The notes under the pieces are model-generated. The model made no database searches and had not been told where the DNA came from. It saw nothing but the letters and a program-made list of their open reading frames with translations. The position numbers and the translations under genes are program-made. DNA of 22,520 bases, taken from the NCBI GenBank assembly GCA_029747585.1, contig JAPEVF010000729.1:1-22520 (forward strand), written 5' to 3'. How positions within the stretch are numbered: the stretch's first letter is position 1; each line of letters opens with the position of its first letter. This DNA is from Pleurotus djamor. Lineage: Eukaryota; Basidiomycota; Agaricomycetes; Agaricales; Pleurotaceae. This document shows positions 1 to 10,703 of this stretch, piece by piece.

Positions 1-603
1 GACGTCGTCGACGCACTGACCATCACGCAAGTTTGGCTTTGGGCCGTTCGTCATTATGTAATATCATTTCGTACAGAGCAGATCAAAATACAAAACAACC
101 AAGGTGTATTCTACGCAACAATTCGGTGACAGCCAGAATCTTCCCAGAAACGTCGGTAGTGTCCAGTTTCATCGGACCCACTCGTTGCACGTTTTCACTG
201 AATATTCAGATGCCCTTCCTTTGAGGGATGGCAGTGTGTGATGCCAGGAAGCTCTGCCCCGCAAGCGCGTCCGGGGGCAATCATCTAGTTTACACAGGTG
301 AGTACCAGCATCCGGCTTGCTCTTTTTCAGCCCAACTAAAGTCGTAAACTTGACACCCATGTCTTATCAGAGTCTCGGCTAGCATCCTTTCCCGAAATTC
401 TCGCCTCCGCCGCAAATCCTCCCATGATCGCCATCACAGGTCCTCAAAACGTCCTCTCGGAAGCCAATTATCCCCGGTACTATGTCCATCCAACTCGCCT
501 CCGTATTTCCTTCACGTCAAGCACTTCCGTAACCCAGATATCGACTTCGCCACAGTTGAACTATATAAGCAAGGAAATGTAATCCCCAAAATACAAGACC
601 AAC
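1..603. other. No gene recognised; left flank and promoter region
   Basis: I see no reading frame with recognisable protein character on either strand. The right-hand end is the promoter of the gene starting at 604. Short open frames between 33 and 360 have no spliceable continuation that I could find. Confidence 0.5.
562..568 (+). promoter_or_regulatory. TATA box of the 604 gene
   Basis: TATATAA lies 36 bp upstream of the proposed ATG at 604. An ATG immediately followed by TAA (577-582) lies between them. It would be a minimal start-stop upstream frame if transcription begins before it. Confidence 0.5.
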
Positions 604-1620
604 ATGGACACATCCCTTGAGACAACTATTCCCTTGACCAAGCCGGAGGACCAGGACGACACAGTTGACAAGCAGCCTCGAGCGTTGCATACTCAACTTA
701 TCCCTCCCGACAACACAAGTAATTGGGGCAGGTAGCTAGCTTGTCCGGATCCATTTCGTCGTTTCTGTACATTCATTCTTATGACAGGGAAACTCTGAAT
801 ATCTTTAACAACACCCCAGTAACATGGAGGAATGGAGCTTCGGCTGGAACCATCACCTGGAATGTTGACGTCTATAAGTACGTCTCCGGTGCAGGCCTTG
901 ACGACCCGAACTTTGCTTCCAGGGGAGAGATCGTGCTGCTTTTTGTGCACAGCGGTACCGTTAGGCTTGGTTCTATCTATTACGAACGTCAATTCCAAGT
1001 CTCCGTTGGTTCTGGAGACAGCGTCACCGCGGTAAAGCAAGCTCCACCCTATGGTACTCAGAATGGAGACTACTATGATCGTGAGTAGCTTCGACCGCCA
1101 AGTACATATTAGATCTTATCCGTATACCAACACCAACCCCCAGATACCATTGACTACAAAGAGACGTTGCAGTTGCGCAGGAATAATGGCACGGAACTCT
1201 TCCCTTGGGAAGTCATCTACTACGAAACATTTGCTCGGGGCCAGAATGCTCAGCAAACTGGCTCCCTCTCCGGCCATCTTGAAGCTGATTCAGCCGTTGC
1301 GTATTGGAAAAATGTACGCATTCTTTCCGTTTTGCCCATCTTAACATTTGCGTTGATTACTGACCTTTCCGCTGTCAGCCCTCGAACCCCCAAAGCATGA
1401 GCTTCCCGATCAAGGGCATAACCGTCTTTAAAGCTAGAAATCCTTCCAGATTTCCTCTGCGGTTCAGTAAGCATCGCTTCACATACATATTGCACAGACA
1501 CCCTAATGGCCCTTGAAGACTTCAGGCATCGGATCCGATACCGAGATGGAAGCGATGTACGTGTTTGCCAATAACGTTCAGTTCTTGAACTTGTCTAACG
1601 GACCTCAAGTACTACAATGA
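604..1620 (+). CDS. Unrecognised 257-aa protein, five exons
   Basis: I do not recognise the family. The model joins 604-731, 788-1080, 1144-1313, 1379-1466 and 1526-1620. The four introns are 56, 63, 65 and 59 nt with donors GTAGCT, GTGAGT, GTACGC and GTAAGC, and all end in AG. All phases close into exactly 258 codons including TGA. The first about 40 residues are acidic and hydrophilic, with no signal peptide or membrane segment. The rest alternates hydrophobic and polar residues and is rich in Gly, Asn, Tyr and Trp (for example YYERQFQVSVGSGD), as in beta-sandwich proteins such as lectins, but that is only an impression. No Cys pattern or catalytic motif was seen. A TATA box precedes it. 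The splice structure argues strongly that it is real; the function is open. Confidence 0.75.
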
Positions 1621-2222
1621 GCCGCTCAACGCGACTAGGACGGTCTCTCTAAATTTTTGATTTGTTGATCATCCACCAGTTCTTCTAGTCCCATGTAAGT
1701 TGTGTGCCCCTGTTTCTTGTGTGCCCCTCGTTTATGACGACTCAGAGTTCTTGAGCGGCCAATGCCTTTTTACCGCCATGTATATCCGTGCAGAAGTGTA
1801 TCGATTTTGAGACCCATCACTCATCCTATGCATGGTCTCTTTGAATTTCTGACGATTGAATTTGTCTCGTCTTCAGTGAGTTCCGCTTCATGCATCATGC
1901 CTTTCACACATGTGTCACCCCATTTTTGGTGCACTGGAGGATACACCCTCGTGTCCGCTGACTGAAGCCGATTGTCTTGCAAAAGAATCATATCACTTCT
2001 TGAGCAGCATGTTCGTGTGAGCCAAACACCGTGCTCCGCCCCCGTTCGCGACCCCCACGGCAACTCCACGGGGTGTCTCCCATCATTACGGTAAGTCTAT
2101 GGCTCAGCGCCCATTACTTAAAATCGGCTAGCCTCCGGATGTTCACTCAAGGCCCCTGTGTAAGTGATACCATGGCGATTCTAGCGTTACTGGGCATGAG
2201 GCAGAACCCAGCCTCAACCACC
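1621..2222. other. Intergenic; leader of F-box gene A
   Basis: No gene is supported. There is a short direct repeat of TTGTGTGCCCCT near 1699-1730. A possible leader intron begins with GTAAGT near 2092. In-frame ATGs at 2172 and 2196 lie before the chosen start at 2223, so a longer N-terminus for gene A is possible. Confidence 0.4.
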
Positions 2223-3534
2223 ATGTCTGTGTCCCTTCCTCGAGAAATCATCGACATAATCATCACCTTTGTGGCTAGTCCACCCGACTTACGCGAATGC
2301 GCTCTTGTTCACCGCACTTGGACTCCTACATGCCAACGACGGCTGTTCCGCAATATCACCATTTCGATAGAAGGGTCGGACTCACTTGCCTCCACATATA
2401 TCGGCCGGCTTTGGTCTGTACTGCAGAAATTGCCGCATCTAGCCAGATGTGTCGAAGAGCTATCGGTCGGATATGTCTTTGGGGATGCGGAGACGGCGAG
2501 ACAAGAACAACAACTGCTTTCCATCATCATTCCGACATTCACTCACCTAGTCAAACTATCACTTTGCTGCGATTCAAACATATTTCTCTTCGATTTTGAT
2601 ATCCTTCTGGTAGCGGCTCTACGAGAGGTTCTCTCTTCGCCGCGCCTACGACATGTCACCATCGACGGGTGGTACTTCAACGATTTACCACATTTCATCA
2701 GTTTGATGGGGACACATATCAACGACGCGCTTTCGACGTTGATCCTCGGTTACATCGAATTTTACAACAATGCACCTCTGATTCCTAGGCCAAAAACGGG
2801 ACCTCTCATTACCCTCGATTCACTTGTTGTGGACATGGACAATGAAGATGCTGAAACATGGTTCGCATCTCTCACTCATCCATTGGCTACCAAAAGCCTC
2901 AAACTGGGAGACGAGCTAGTCGAGGCCGCTATGCCCTTAGTGACGCGATTCTCAGCCGGCTTGGAGGAGTTGACTATCAATTTTCCAGGCAGTGATAGTA
3001 CGCCCACATCTCCCTCGTTCCCTCTTTGTGTCGCTCACAATTCATGTCTTAGGCCTTGAAGAAGTTGATGTAGATTTCGGCAACCTGAGCCGCTTATCCA
3101 AGTTTACACTCAATCTTCACCCAGATTTTGTGCTCTATTCGCTGCTGCATTCCCTCCCCGACCAGATTGAGGCCTTGGAGTTCCGAGATGGTACGCAATG
3201 GTGTGAAGAATGGGCCACGGACGCCGTTACATTCGTGGACGAATTCCTTGTTAAATCAGAGAAGTTTGCTCATCTGAAAACACTCACTTTCAACTGCCGA
3301 CGTGATCCCGGATTACCGTTAAACCCCTTGCAGTTCTTTCAAAAAAACTTGGAGGAATCGGTCAAGAAGGGAATTGTTCACCTGAATCTGGAAATGGGCG
3401 AGGGCCGCTGGGAAGTCTTCAACTCGTCGGACATACGAAATTGCGTCATTCTTCCAGCCAATCCGCCTTGGCACACAGAAACCGTGTATAAAGATGAGGA
3501 TGGAGATATTCCGGACGATGAAGATGATACTTAA
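2223..3534 (+). CDS. F-box protein A (LRR-like C-terminus), 418 aa
   Basis: Model: 2223-2997 joined to 3053-3534, with a 55-nt GTACGC...TTAG intron; it closes in frame to 418 residues. Residues 1-45 form an F-box: LPREIIDIIITFV, then CALVHRTWTPTCQRRLFRNI. The rest is a run of leucine-rich segments (LVKLSLCC, LRHVTIDGW, LSTLILGY, LEELTINF, LSKFTLNL) resembling irregular LRRs. The protein ends in a very acidic tail. F-box proteins normally bind Skp1 and present substrates to the SCF ubiquitin ligase; that role here is inferred. The intron follows an EELTI motif, as in genes C and D. A closely related broken copy lies just downstream. The start was chosen at the ATG immediately before the F-box; upstream in-frame ATGs at 2172 and 2196 are alternatives. 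A second donor at 2992 would remove two residues. Confidence 0.85.
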
Positions 3535-3766
3535 GATGTAACCATCGCTTGGGCAGTCATTAATAATTATAAGTCTAGAAAAGGGTGGCGGATATAGGGA
3601 TGATCGTGTCACACAGGACTTCTTGTCATTCTTTACACTCGCCTAATTTTTCAATTGACATAGTCTATTCCACCAGTCAATGCCGTCCAATGCAATGGGC
3701 TACCGGGTATACGCCCCAGCACTTCCAGCTAACGCGAATTCTTAAGTACGTGGACGGGTTGTCCCT

Positions 3767-3784
3767 GATAGCCCCTAGGCTATC
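3767..3784. repeat. Hairpin, 7-bp stem and 4-nt loop
   Basis: GATAGCC (3767-3773) and GGCTATC (3778-3784) are exact reverse complements around CCTA. Confidence 0.7.
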
Positions 3785-3807
3785 GGTGACGTCGGAGTTG
3801 TCGGGAA

Positions 3808-3827
3808 CACTTTCAGATCTGAAAGTG
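3808..3827. repeat. Perfect 20-bp palindrome
   Basis: CACTTTCAGA is followed directly by its exact reverse complement TCTGAAAGTG. It lies 30 bp before the remnant start codon of pseudogene B. Confidence 0.85.
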
Positions 3828-3856
3828 AACGCGTCTCAACGTCAACCATCATTTCT

Positions 3857-5026
3857 ATGTCTGAAATCCTTGAACATATCATCGACCGTGCGCGTGATCA
3901 TTGACTTTACATGCTCCCTTGCTTGCTGTGCTTGGACCCCTACCGCGATGTCACAGTTTAGGCTCTCTCCCCTTCACATCTACTGATCGTCTTCGATCCA
4001 ACTTTCAAAGGTCGCCCCATCTTGCGGGATATTCATACGTACGGGAATTCTCTATCGTATGTCTATGGGAATGCACCGTCCACAAGACAAGAACAACAAT
4101 GTGACCCTCTCATCATAATCCCTACACTTTCTCATCTGGTTAGGCTATCGCTATGCAACATGGATAGATGTTACGTTCGACGTTCAACGTCAACTCTTGG
4201 AGTCCCTGCAAAGCGCTCTCTTCAGCTCACCTAATGTGACAGTGTCACGATCAACGGATGGAGGTTCGACGATTTGGGACACCTGTATCTGTTTGAGGGG
4301 GGAACCCGTCAATGATGCGCTCTCGAAGCTAGTCCTCAGTCAGATTGAACCTTCAAATTCCAGCAGTACCCCATCACTTCTAAGCCAAAAGTCAAGACCT
4401 CCTGTCACTCTTGACCCTCTCATCGTTGACATGAAGAACGGATGTGGTTTGCACTTCTCAGTCACCCATTGGTTGGTTGTCAAGGGCTCTGAAGTGAACA
4501 GTGAGGAGGGCTATTCTGCAATACATTTATTCAAGCGGTTTTCCGCAAAATCGGAAGAAATGACTTTTGCATTCTGAGGCTGTATAGTATGTCTACCTAT
4601 CTCTCAAATTGTCCAGGTCCTTAACGCATTAAGTACGCCTTAGACAGCGACTTTGACTTTAGCAACATGATCCATTTATCCAAGCTTACGCTTAAATTCC
4701 TGCCGGATTGCATGTTTTATTCATTGCTGCGTACCCTCCCCGGCAGCCTTGAGACTCTCGAGTTTCAAGATGTATGGCATACCGACGCATTCCAAGTTCC
4801 TGGACGAGAGTCGATCATATCTCGCCCCTTCGCTCCTTTGAAGAAATTCACGTTCAACCCAGGGTTTGAGCGAGTCTGTTTCGTATTTCCTCGCAGAACC
4901 TTGGAGCGGGCGGTGGAGAAGGGGATCGTTCATCTGCACATTGGAGCGACTGAAGACGACCCACCGAAGACACGAGAGCACGCTTGTCCCCCAAACTGTG
5001 TCGTATTTTCACCCAATTTTGCATGA
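3857..5026 (+). pseudogene. F-box pseudogene B, decayed tandem copy of A
   Basis: Pieces similar to gene A occur in the same order but in changing frames. A start MSEILEHIIDRARD matches the F-box helix of A but ends at TGA 3902-3904. CCAWTPT (around 3930) in another frame matches the WTPT motif. STRQEQQ...IIIPTLSHLVRLSLC (around 4080-4155) matches A in a third segment. VNDALSKLVLSQIE to EEMTF (around 4310-4570) matches the middle of A. After a remnant intron (donor GTATGT near 4588), LSKLTLKFLPDCMFYSLL to EKGIVHLHIG (4673-4950) matches the second exon. At least three frame changes and one early stop rule out an intact product. The last segment keeps a clean 119-codon frame to TGA at 5024-5026, so the decay is uneven. 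Confidence 0.85.
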
Positions 5027-5247
5027 TCCTTGAAGGCGATGGACGACTGAGATTCACATAGGGACTAATGGAGCAAAGGTTTACTCGCGTCGATGTTGTA
5101 ACTCTGCCAAAATTCTGCCGCACGGATTGAACTTAACCAGTGGGCCGAACGGAAGAAAAGGTCGGGCTTATTTTGGCACGTGTTGTTCGCTGAGTCAATC
5201 AGACTGGAACCGTCGGGGCCGTCATTGATATGATCGCTGATCCTCGA

Positions 5248-5256
5248 TATATATAA
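5248..5256 (+). promoter_or_regulatory. TATA box of the acyltransferase gene
   Basis: TATATATAA lies about 70 bp upstream of the ATG at 5325. A CACGTG E-box core is at 5177-5182 in the same 298-bp spacer, which holds no gene. Confidence 0.5.
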
Positions 5257-5324
5257 CCAAGCTGAACGTATCATGGAATTAGAAACATACCCAACTGACT
5301 AGTAACCCGAGTAGCCGCGCCCAT

Positions 5325-6701
5325 ATGACAAACGACGTCCTTGATGTTTTCGGTCAGCAGCCTGCGCTGAACATCTATACCCAGATAACCCTATGTTACC
5401 CCCTCCCCGACACCGATCCTACTGCCCCGTCGCATATCGTCGATACATTGAAGAAGGGACTTGAGAAACTCGGTTCCAGCTTCCCTTGGGTCGCATCCCA
5501 AGTCGTGAACGAGGGGGCTACCCAAGAGAATTCGGGTGTCTTCAAATTCAAGCCGCTCGAAGGTGCTCCTCGTCTCACGATCATAGACTACCGCGATGAT
5601 CCAGCCGTTCCTAGCATGGAAGACCTACGGAAAGCCGGCTTCCCAGCTCACATGCTTGACGAGAACATCGTCGCTCCGATGAACACCCTTCCATTGAACC
5701 CAGAGGACCTAAAGGAACGCCCTGTTTTGCTTGTTCAAGCAAACTTTATAAAGGGTGGTGTTTTGCTAACCGTGAACGGACATCATGGTGCATTGGACAT
5801 GACGTCTCAGACGGATTTGATGAGCCTGCTAGGAAAGGCTTGTCGAGACGAAGAATTTACAAGTGAAGATTTGGCTTTGGGGAATGTGCCGCGGGCAGAC
5901 GCCATCCCGCTGCTCGACGATTTCAACGTGAACGACCCCGCCTTTGCACATCAGGTCGTGAAGCCCGTCACTGTTCCTCCAACTGACCCTACCTTGGCCT
6001 CTACTCCACCACCGAAAAGCCTGTGGTGCTACTTCCTCTTCTCCGGCTCCTCCCTCAAAAATCTCAAAGCCTCAGCGTTGAAGTCCACCGCGCTCCCAGA
6101 AGGAGGATACTTCTCGACAGATGACGTACTCACTGCCCTCATCTGGCAGGCCGTCGCCCGTACTCGTCTCGCGCGTCTCGACCCCGAGATCAAGGTCAGA
6201 CTCGGACGGGCCGTTGATGCTCGTCGATACTTAGACCTTCCACCGAGATACCCAGGCGTCGCGCAGAATATGGCATACTCCGCCTATGCCTCTGCCCGAG
6301 CCCTATCCCAAGAACCACTCGGGAATGTCGCGTACCAGCTGCGCTTAGCCATAGACCCCAAGACATCAAACATGCCGTATGCATGCCGAGCATTCGCCAC
6401 CCTCCTCCATCGCGCTCAACACAAATCCACCATCGGCGTGACCGCCAACTTTGACTATTCCACTGATGTTCAGCTGAGCTCATGGTCGCAAGTCCCTTGT
6501 TACGACCTGGACTTCGGCCTGGGATTGGGGAAACCCGAGGCTGTAAGACGGCCACAATTCTTCCCAGTTGAGAATCTGTTTTATTTGATGCCTAAGAAGG
6601 GAGATGGCGAGGTCGCAGTTCTGCTTGGTTTAAGGGAAGATGATTTAGAGACATTGAAAAGGGATGAAGAGTTCATGAAGTACGCAACCTTTATTGGGTA
6701 G
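5325..6701 (+). CDS. HHxxxD acyltransferase, TRI101/BAHD-like, 458 aa
   Basis: Intronless 458-residue frame. Family signatures visible: HHGALD at residues 153-158 (the HHxxxD catalytic motif, whose first His is the general base) preceded by a hydrophobic strand, and DFGLGLGKPEAVRRPQF at 396-412, matching the DFGxG structural motif near the C-terminus. Length and motif spacing fit the fungal transferase family (PF02458 type) that includes trichothecene 3-O-acetyltransferase. Such enzymes move an acyl group from acyl-CoA to a hydroxyl or amine of a small molecule in the cytosol. The substrate cannot be told from sequence; biosynthesis or detoxification of a secondary metabolite is an inference. 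No polyketide synthase, terpene cyclase, P450 or transporter lies nearby, so cluster membership is unsupported. It converges on the F-box gene at 6870-8050, with 168 bp between stops. Confidence 0.9.
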   Translation: MTNDVLDVFGQQPALNIYTQITLCYPLPDTDPTAPSHIVDTLKKGLEKLGSSFPWVASQVVNEGATQENSGVFKFKPLEGAPRLTIIDYRDDPAVPSMEDLRKAGFPAHMLDENIVAPMNTLPLNPEDLKERPVLLVQANFIKGGVLLTVNGHHGALDMTSQTDLMSLLGKACRDEEFTSEDLALGNVPRADAIPLLDDFNVNDPAFAHQVVKPVTVPPTDPTLASTPPPKSLWCYFLFSGSSLKNLKASALKSTALPEGGYFSTDDVLTALIWQAVARTRLARLDPEIKVRLGRAVDARRYLDLPPRYPGVAQNMAYSAYASARALSQEPLGNVAYQLRLAIDPKTSNMPYACRAFATLLHRAQHKSTIGVTANFDYSTDVQLSSWSQVPCYDLDFGLGLGKPEAVRRPQFFPVENLFYLMPKKGDGEVAVLLGLREDDLETLKRDEEFMKYATFIG

Positions 6702-6869
6702 ATACTTTTATTATACACCATGGGTCAGAAGCCTACAACTCCTCGCACAAATCCCCAGTCTTCTGGCTATTGGATGACTACTCACGCTATAGAAACTCAT
6801 CGAGGTTGGATCGCGGTGTTGACGGCCTCTACGAAGAGAAGAGACATCGGAGATGCGACGCGATAACTT

Positions 6870-8050
6870 TCAAGAATGACACAGGGGCGCTTCGACAAAC
6901 AGGATTCCCCGGGCGAGAGATAAGGGGAGGTCGTCACTTGAGAGCACAGACGTGCTACGTCGAGGCCCTTGAGAGACACCGTCATGACGTAGAGCGACCT
7001 TCCGTAACCGCAGGAAGAGCGATGACGCGAGGATTTGGTCTAACTGGGACCAAGCATCAGAAGGCAGGGGGAAGAGGGGGTTGATTCCAACGACCATAAA
7101 TTCGATCTGGTTGTGAGGCGGGAGCGTTTCTAGCAAGCTAATGTCCTGGACAGAGCGGAACGGAAAGGCGAGCTTTCGCAGTTTGGAGAAGTGTTGCAAA
7201 TTTCCTGTCAGGGACGCTGCTACGAAGATTCGTCAACGGGTTGGATCCAACAAGAACGTGCCCAGGACTCACGTAAGGTGGGGGAAAGATTTAATTCTTC
7301 GACAGACGAGGAGACCACGAATGAACACGCATCGTTGAAGGTACCACGGCCCCATGTGAGGGAAAGACACCGGACGTGGAAGGTCAGCCCACTGAGGAGC
7401 GTTCCCAGAGGGGAGGTCTTTCTCTCCGTCAAGGCCAGCGAGTCAAGTTCGATGATCGAATCACCGCGGAAGGCTTCCATTGCGCTGACGCTATTTACGT
7501 CGATGTATTCGAGAGACAAGGATCGCAGCTTGGGGAATTCCGGTCCCAACAAAGAAATAAACGTAGAAGATTCGTCGAAGTCCAAGCAGAACAGACTGAG
7601 ATGTTTGATGGAGGAGTGGATAGTCTTTGAGATGACTTCCCGCAGGTGTGGAGGAATCGCGCTCTCCATTCGTAGTCCCGAGGCAGCGATGATCGAAAAC
7701 GCTGCTAGTTGGGGCAATCTGGATAGGATTGCAATCAACTGGTCCTGCTGAGTGGTGAGCGCGCCATTCCAGAGAATCGACTCATCAAAGAATATGATTC
7801 TGAGACTGTGTATGTACGGGATGAGGTGAGGGGATGAGTCCAAGCACCTGCACAGGCGATTCAAGCGATTAGCACCAGCTGAGGTGAATTCCCCGTCCAT
7901 GATCAAATCCAAGTGGTGGAAGAGACATTGTTGACTTGGCAAAACCCAAGCACGGCTAGTAATAGCACATCTGATGAGGGTGTCATTATTTGAGATGTGA
8001 CTCGCAATGACGCTGAAGAGTTCAGGAGGGAGTTTGGAGGTCGATGACAT
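6870..8050 (-). CDS. F-box protein, second subfamily, 370 aa
   Basis: Minus-strand model: 8050-7273 joined to 7204-6870, with a 68-nt intron (GTGAGT...GACAG). The join reads SPTLRNLQHFSKLRKLAF and gives 370 residues in frame. The F-box is at residues about 7-50: LPPELFSVIASHI, CAITSRAWVLPSQQCLFHHL. Leucine-rich segments follow (IKHLSLFCLDF, LRSLSLEYIDV, VEELNLSP, LRKLAFPF). The pattern resembles the protein at 10704-12064 more than genes A-E: both have EEL(N/S)LS then LRKL(A/S)FP around the intron and a similar C-terminal region. It probably recruits a target to an SCF ubiquitin ligase, inferred from the F-box only. The start ATG (8050-8048) directly precedes the F-box. A 14-bp palindromic E-box lies 78 bp upstream. 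Confidence 0.85.
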
Positions 8051-8348
8051 GGCAGTAAATAAGAAGCAAAAAGTTCCCTGGCGTCAAGGCTTTGTCAAGG
8101 CTTCAAGTAACCGAATTTTGTTCGGGACAATCACGTGATTGACAAGGAGCAGGCGGACGGGACAGCGGGCGTAGAAGGTAAAGAGATGCTGACGGTGATA
8201 GCAAGCCGATAGCTATATAGATACAAAGCTCGAAACCTAGATGATACGGCACTGATCACACTCGGATACACGTTTGAGCTCAAGTTAGCAATGCTCGAGC
8301 GACGCCACGATAAAGTACAGGTGCAGAAAGCTCACTACGTAGAGTTGC
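8051..8348. other. Spacer between two minus-strand genes
   Basis: No gene is seen. It holds the promoter of the 8050 F-box gene: a palindromic E-box at 8128-8141 and a CTATATAG element at 8213-8220. Confidence 0.4.
8128..8141. promoter_or_regulatory. Palindromic E-box, 14 bp
   Basis: CAATCACGTGATTG is its own reverse complement and contains TCACGTGA, the core bound by bHLH factors such as yeast Cbf1. It is 78 bp upstream of the minus-strand start at 8050. Binding is inferred. Confidence 0.45.
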
Positions 8349-10002
8349 TCAATGTCGTTGTATCCTCTCCCATTGTTTCATACACGAATATCCGTCATAG
8401 TCTACAGGCGAGTCAGTGCCCACAGGTGTATGATGCGAAGAGCGAAGCTCACCGAAGCTCTTCGAAGGGTTACAAGAACACTGCTGCCTTTCCCAGGTCT
8501 CATGTTTTTGCGGACAATGAGTGTAGGGGTTGTGTTCGTAACCTATATCATCGAAAAAGTGGATTTGGTCTTTCGAAGCGAAGAGCGCCGCGCCGATACT
8601 GTGTACAGGAGCATCACCCCAGCGCTGTAAGCAATGCCCGTCAGCATGATACACAAAGAAAGGGCGACGAGTAGACGAGACAGGCGAGATACCCACCTCA
8701 TAGTAAAAGCCTCCCTGCTTGTCAAGATAATCAAAGTACGCCTGATACGCTTCACCTCTCCAAAAGTCCATATCCGCAATCTCGAAGTTACTCCAGAAAT
8801 GGCAACGGTTGTACGTGTTACCACCGTTGTCCGACATGTAGTCCATGGCGTTGTTCGGCGCGATGTACTCGGGGTGGAGGTTGATGAAGTCTATGATGGA
8901 AAGGAAGATGAGCGAGGAGAAGGTGAGGAAGACAATGAGAGGACGCACCCTTGACGTGACCCCAGAGGGTAGGTATAGTAGCTTCAAATTCATACATAGT
9001 GATCGTGAAGCCTGCGCGAAAAGAAGGGCATTGGTACTAAAGACGGTCTCAGGCTATCAAGAACACGCACCATAAGTCTTGTTATTCCTCTCCATATACA
9101 AGAAAGGATCATAATCAATGTTACAGTGGAAATGGATATCGGGCCTGAAGACACAACAGTTAGAGCAGCCGAGCGGGTACGGCAGGTGAAACACGCACTC
9201 TATACGCCAGTACCATCTATACTTTTGCAGTAACGGATGCTTGAAGAAAAATCCAGAATTAAATCTACACATATTGCGATATGAAACGCTCCCTACGACC
9301 CATGCGTTAGCTCAGGAATATGATCACAAGCCACAAGTACGAACCTCCATAAATAATGTTATCCTTTACCATCTTTTCCCTGCTAGCCGTAGCCTTCACT
9401 TCATCTATCGAATCTGGTTGGAACCAATGGTCATGTGGAATAACACCGAACTCAATGTCTCCAGAGACAATGTTCGAAATGCGTCTGCGAGAAGTTTAGC
9501 CTTGGCCTTTCATCTGCACCTGGGACAGCCGTGGAAGAAACTCACTTCTTGAAATCATCTGAGAAAGGTACCTCATTGAGGAAGACGTATGGATAATGGT
9601 ATTTGTGGTTAAATCTGTCTTCGATGTCTCTAATGCTCTTCACAGCACCATCGACGTCCGAGTTTCTTGCAAGGATGACAAAAGAAGCGTTTGCGCGTTC
9701 TGGGACCACATGGGCGTGAACTAGCTCATCCAAGTCGGACTCCTCCGGGGTGAGAGGGGGTACAACGATGGTGATATCGCTGTCTCCAGCGTAAGGCTCC
9801 GAGGACGACGGGGATTGGTGAAAGTGAGACGCGATGTTTGATATTGAAGTTATACGTCCATACTCTTGGTGAGTGAAGCTGAGAAGGTAGTGGATTGATA
9901 TCTGCCCATTGTCCGACTGTTGGTACCAATACAAAACTTTGAGAGACCATGACGTACCACGACACCGAGAACCACCAGGAAATACCGTGCGCCCGTGTTC
10001 AT
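8349..10002 (-). CDS. KRE2/MNT1-type alpha-1,2-mannosyltransferase (GT15), 396 aa
   Basis: Nine minus-strand exons: 10002-9958, 9901-9546, 9484-9345, 9292-9199, 9144-9071, 9011-8949, 8890-8697, 8624-8453, 8401-8349. The introns are 51-72 nt and every phase closes to 397 codons. A type II signal anchor spans residues about 6-24 ([10 protein letters not shown] then ISIHYLLSF), created by the first splice. Then come [45 protein letters not shown], the EPD motif at 212-214, [12 protein letters not shown] (Glu294) and RWGDAPVHS (323-331), all hallmarks of GT15. The family uses GDP-mannose and manganese in the Golgi to add alpha-1,2-mannose to O- and N-glycans; EPD is the metal site in yeast Kre2p. 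Length is near that of the yeast proteins. The last short exon encodes [11 protein letters not shown]. Intron 7 is 72 nt with no stop, so unspliced reading would insert 24 residues between YYE and RWGD. Confidence 0.95.
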
Positions 10003-10703
10003 TGTGCCCTACGACCAAGTATACCCCTCGGAACTCTGGTCGCTCACAAAAATAGATGAAAGAAGAGAAGGAGGGATTCAAACGTCCACGCTGCCTCTAT
10101 GATGGGTTAACAGAAGGAGGTGGGTGCCAGAGGGAAGAATTGTTTTGCTGGCAATTGCTAGCAGTCGAGGCTTTCGGGAGCTGTATGGGGGGAGATTGCA
10201 CCACGGGGCCTGGTAGAGAGAGGAGTATTCGTCGAAGAAACTCCTAGCGACTTGTGCGCAGCTTTGGACGGGGTTTTTCCGCAACTTGAAACACTAAGCT
10301 CGGTTGTCGGTCGTTTCCAGGCTGTAGAACCTGGATATTCTTCGTCTGCCTTAGATTCTTCCCTCTAAATGTACGTCTGCGCGCTGCAATAGGCTGTGAA
10401 CATAAACCTATTCAAAATGGTGCTAATGTCAGAAAGCTGCAGTTGGCACGGAAAAACTGCGGTTTCAAGGGAAAGCCGATATGCACTATTCCTCAACGAG
10501 AGTTGAACTTGCTGAGGGGCGGAAAGGAGGAGGAGATGGCGGTAGAGGAAAAAGAGTGATGCAGTGCGCCATGGGCGGTCGACACTGCCCGAATGGCCCG
10601 GCGTCGGGATGTCCAAATATGGTTAATCAGCATCTTATCCAACCGAAGCCCCTGTCTTTGTTCCTTCTCTGCAACTTCCATCCAGTACCACCGTGAAGTC
10701 AGC
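10003..10703. other. Divergent promoter region, no gene seen
   Basis: About 700 bp lies between the starts of the GT15 gene (leftward) and the F-box gene (rightward). No coding signal convinced me. A purine-rich stretch occurs at 10515-10556. The 10704 frame is open back to 10593, but the F-box begins just after the ATG at 10704. Confidence 0.45.

Larger units (their letters stand above)
3535..3856. other. Spacer between F-box A and its broken copy; palindromes
   Basis: No gene is supported. The spacer contains two strong inverted repeats, at 3767-3784 and 3808-3827, just upstream of the decayed F-box copy. Confidence 0.5.

Noticed and set aside
723..787. A hydrophobic N-terminus for the first gene
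   Set aside because: The stretch lies mostly in the 56-nt intron 732-787; splicing joins the ATG exon at 604 in the correct frame.
5325..6701. A secondary-metabolite gene cluster around the acyltransferase
   Set aside because: No synthase, P450, oxidoreductase or transporter lies on either side; the neighbours are F-box genes.
7191..7751. Plus-strand proteins opposite the 6870-8050 F-box gene
   Set aside because: They are antisense readings of the F-box exons with no motif or splice support.
8349..8993. A separate 214-residue membrane protein on the minus strand
   Set aside because: Its hydrophobic start is intron 6 (8948-8891) of the GT15 gene read through; the rest is the GT15 C-terminal exons with introns 7 and 8 included.
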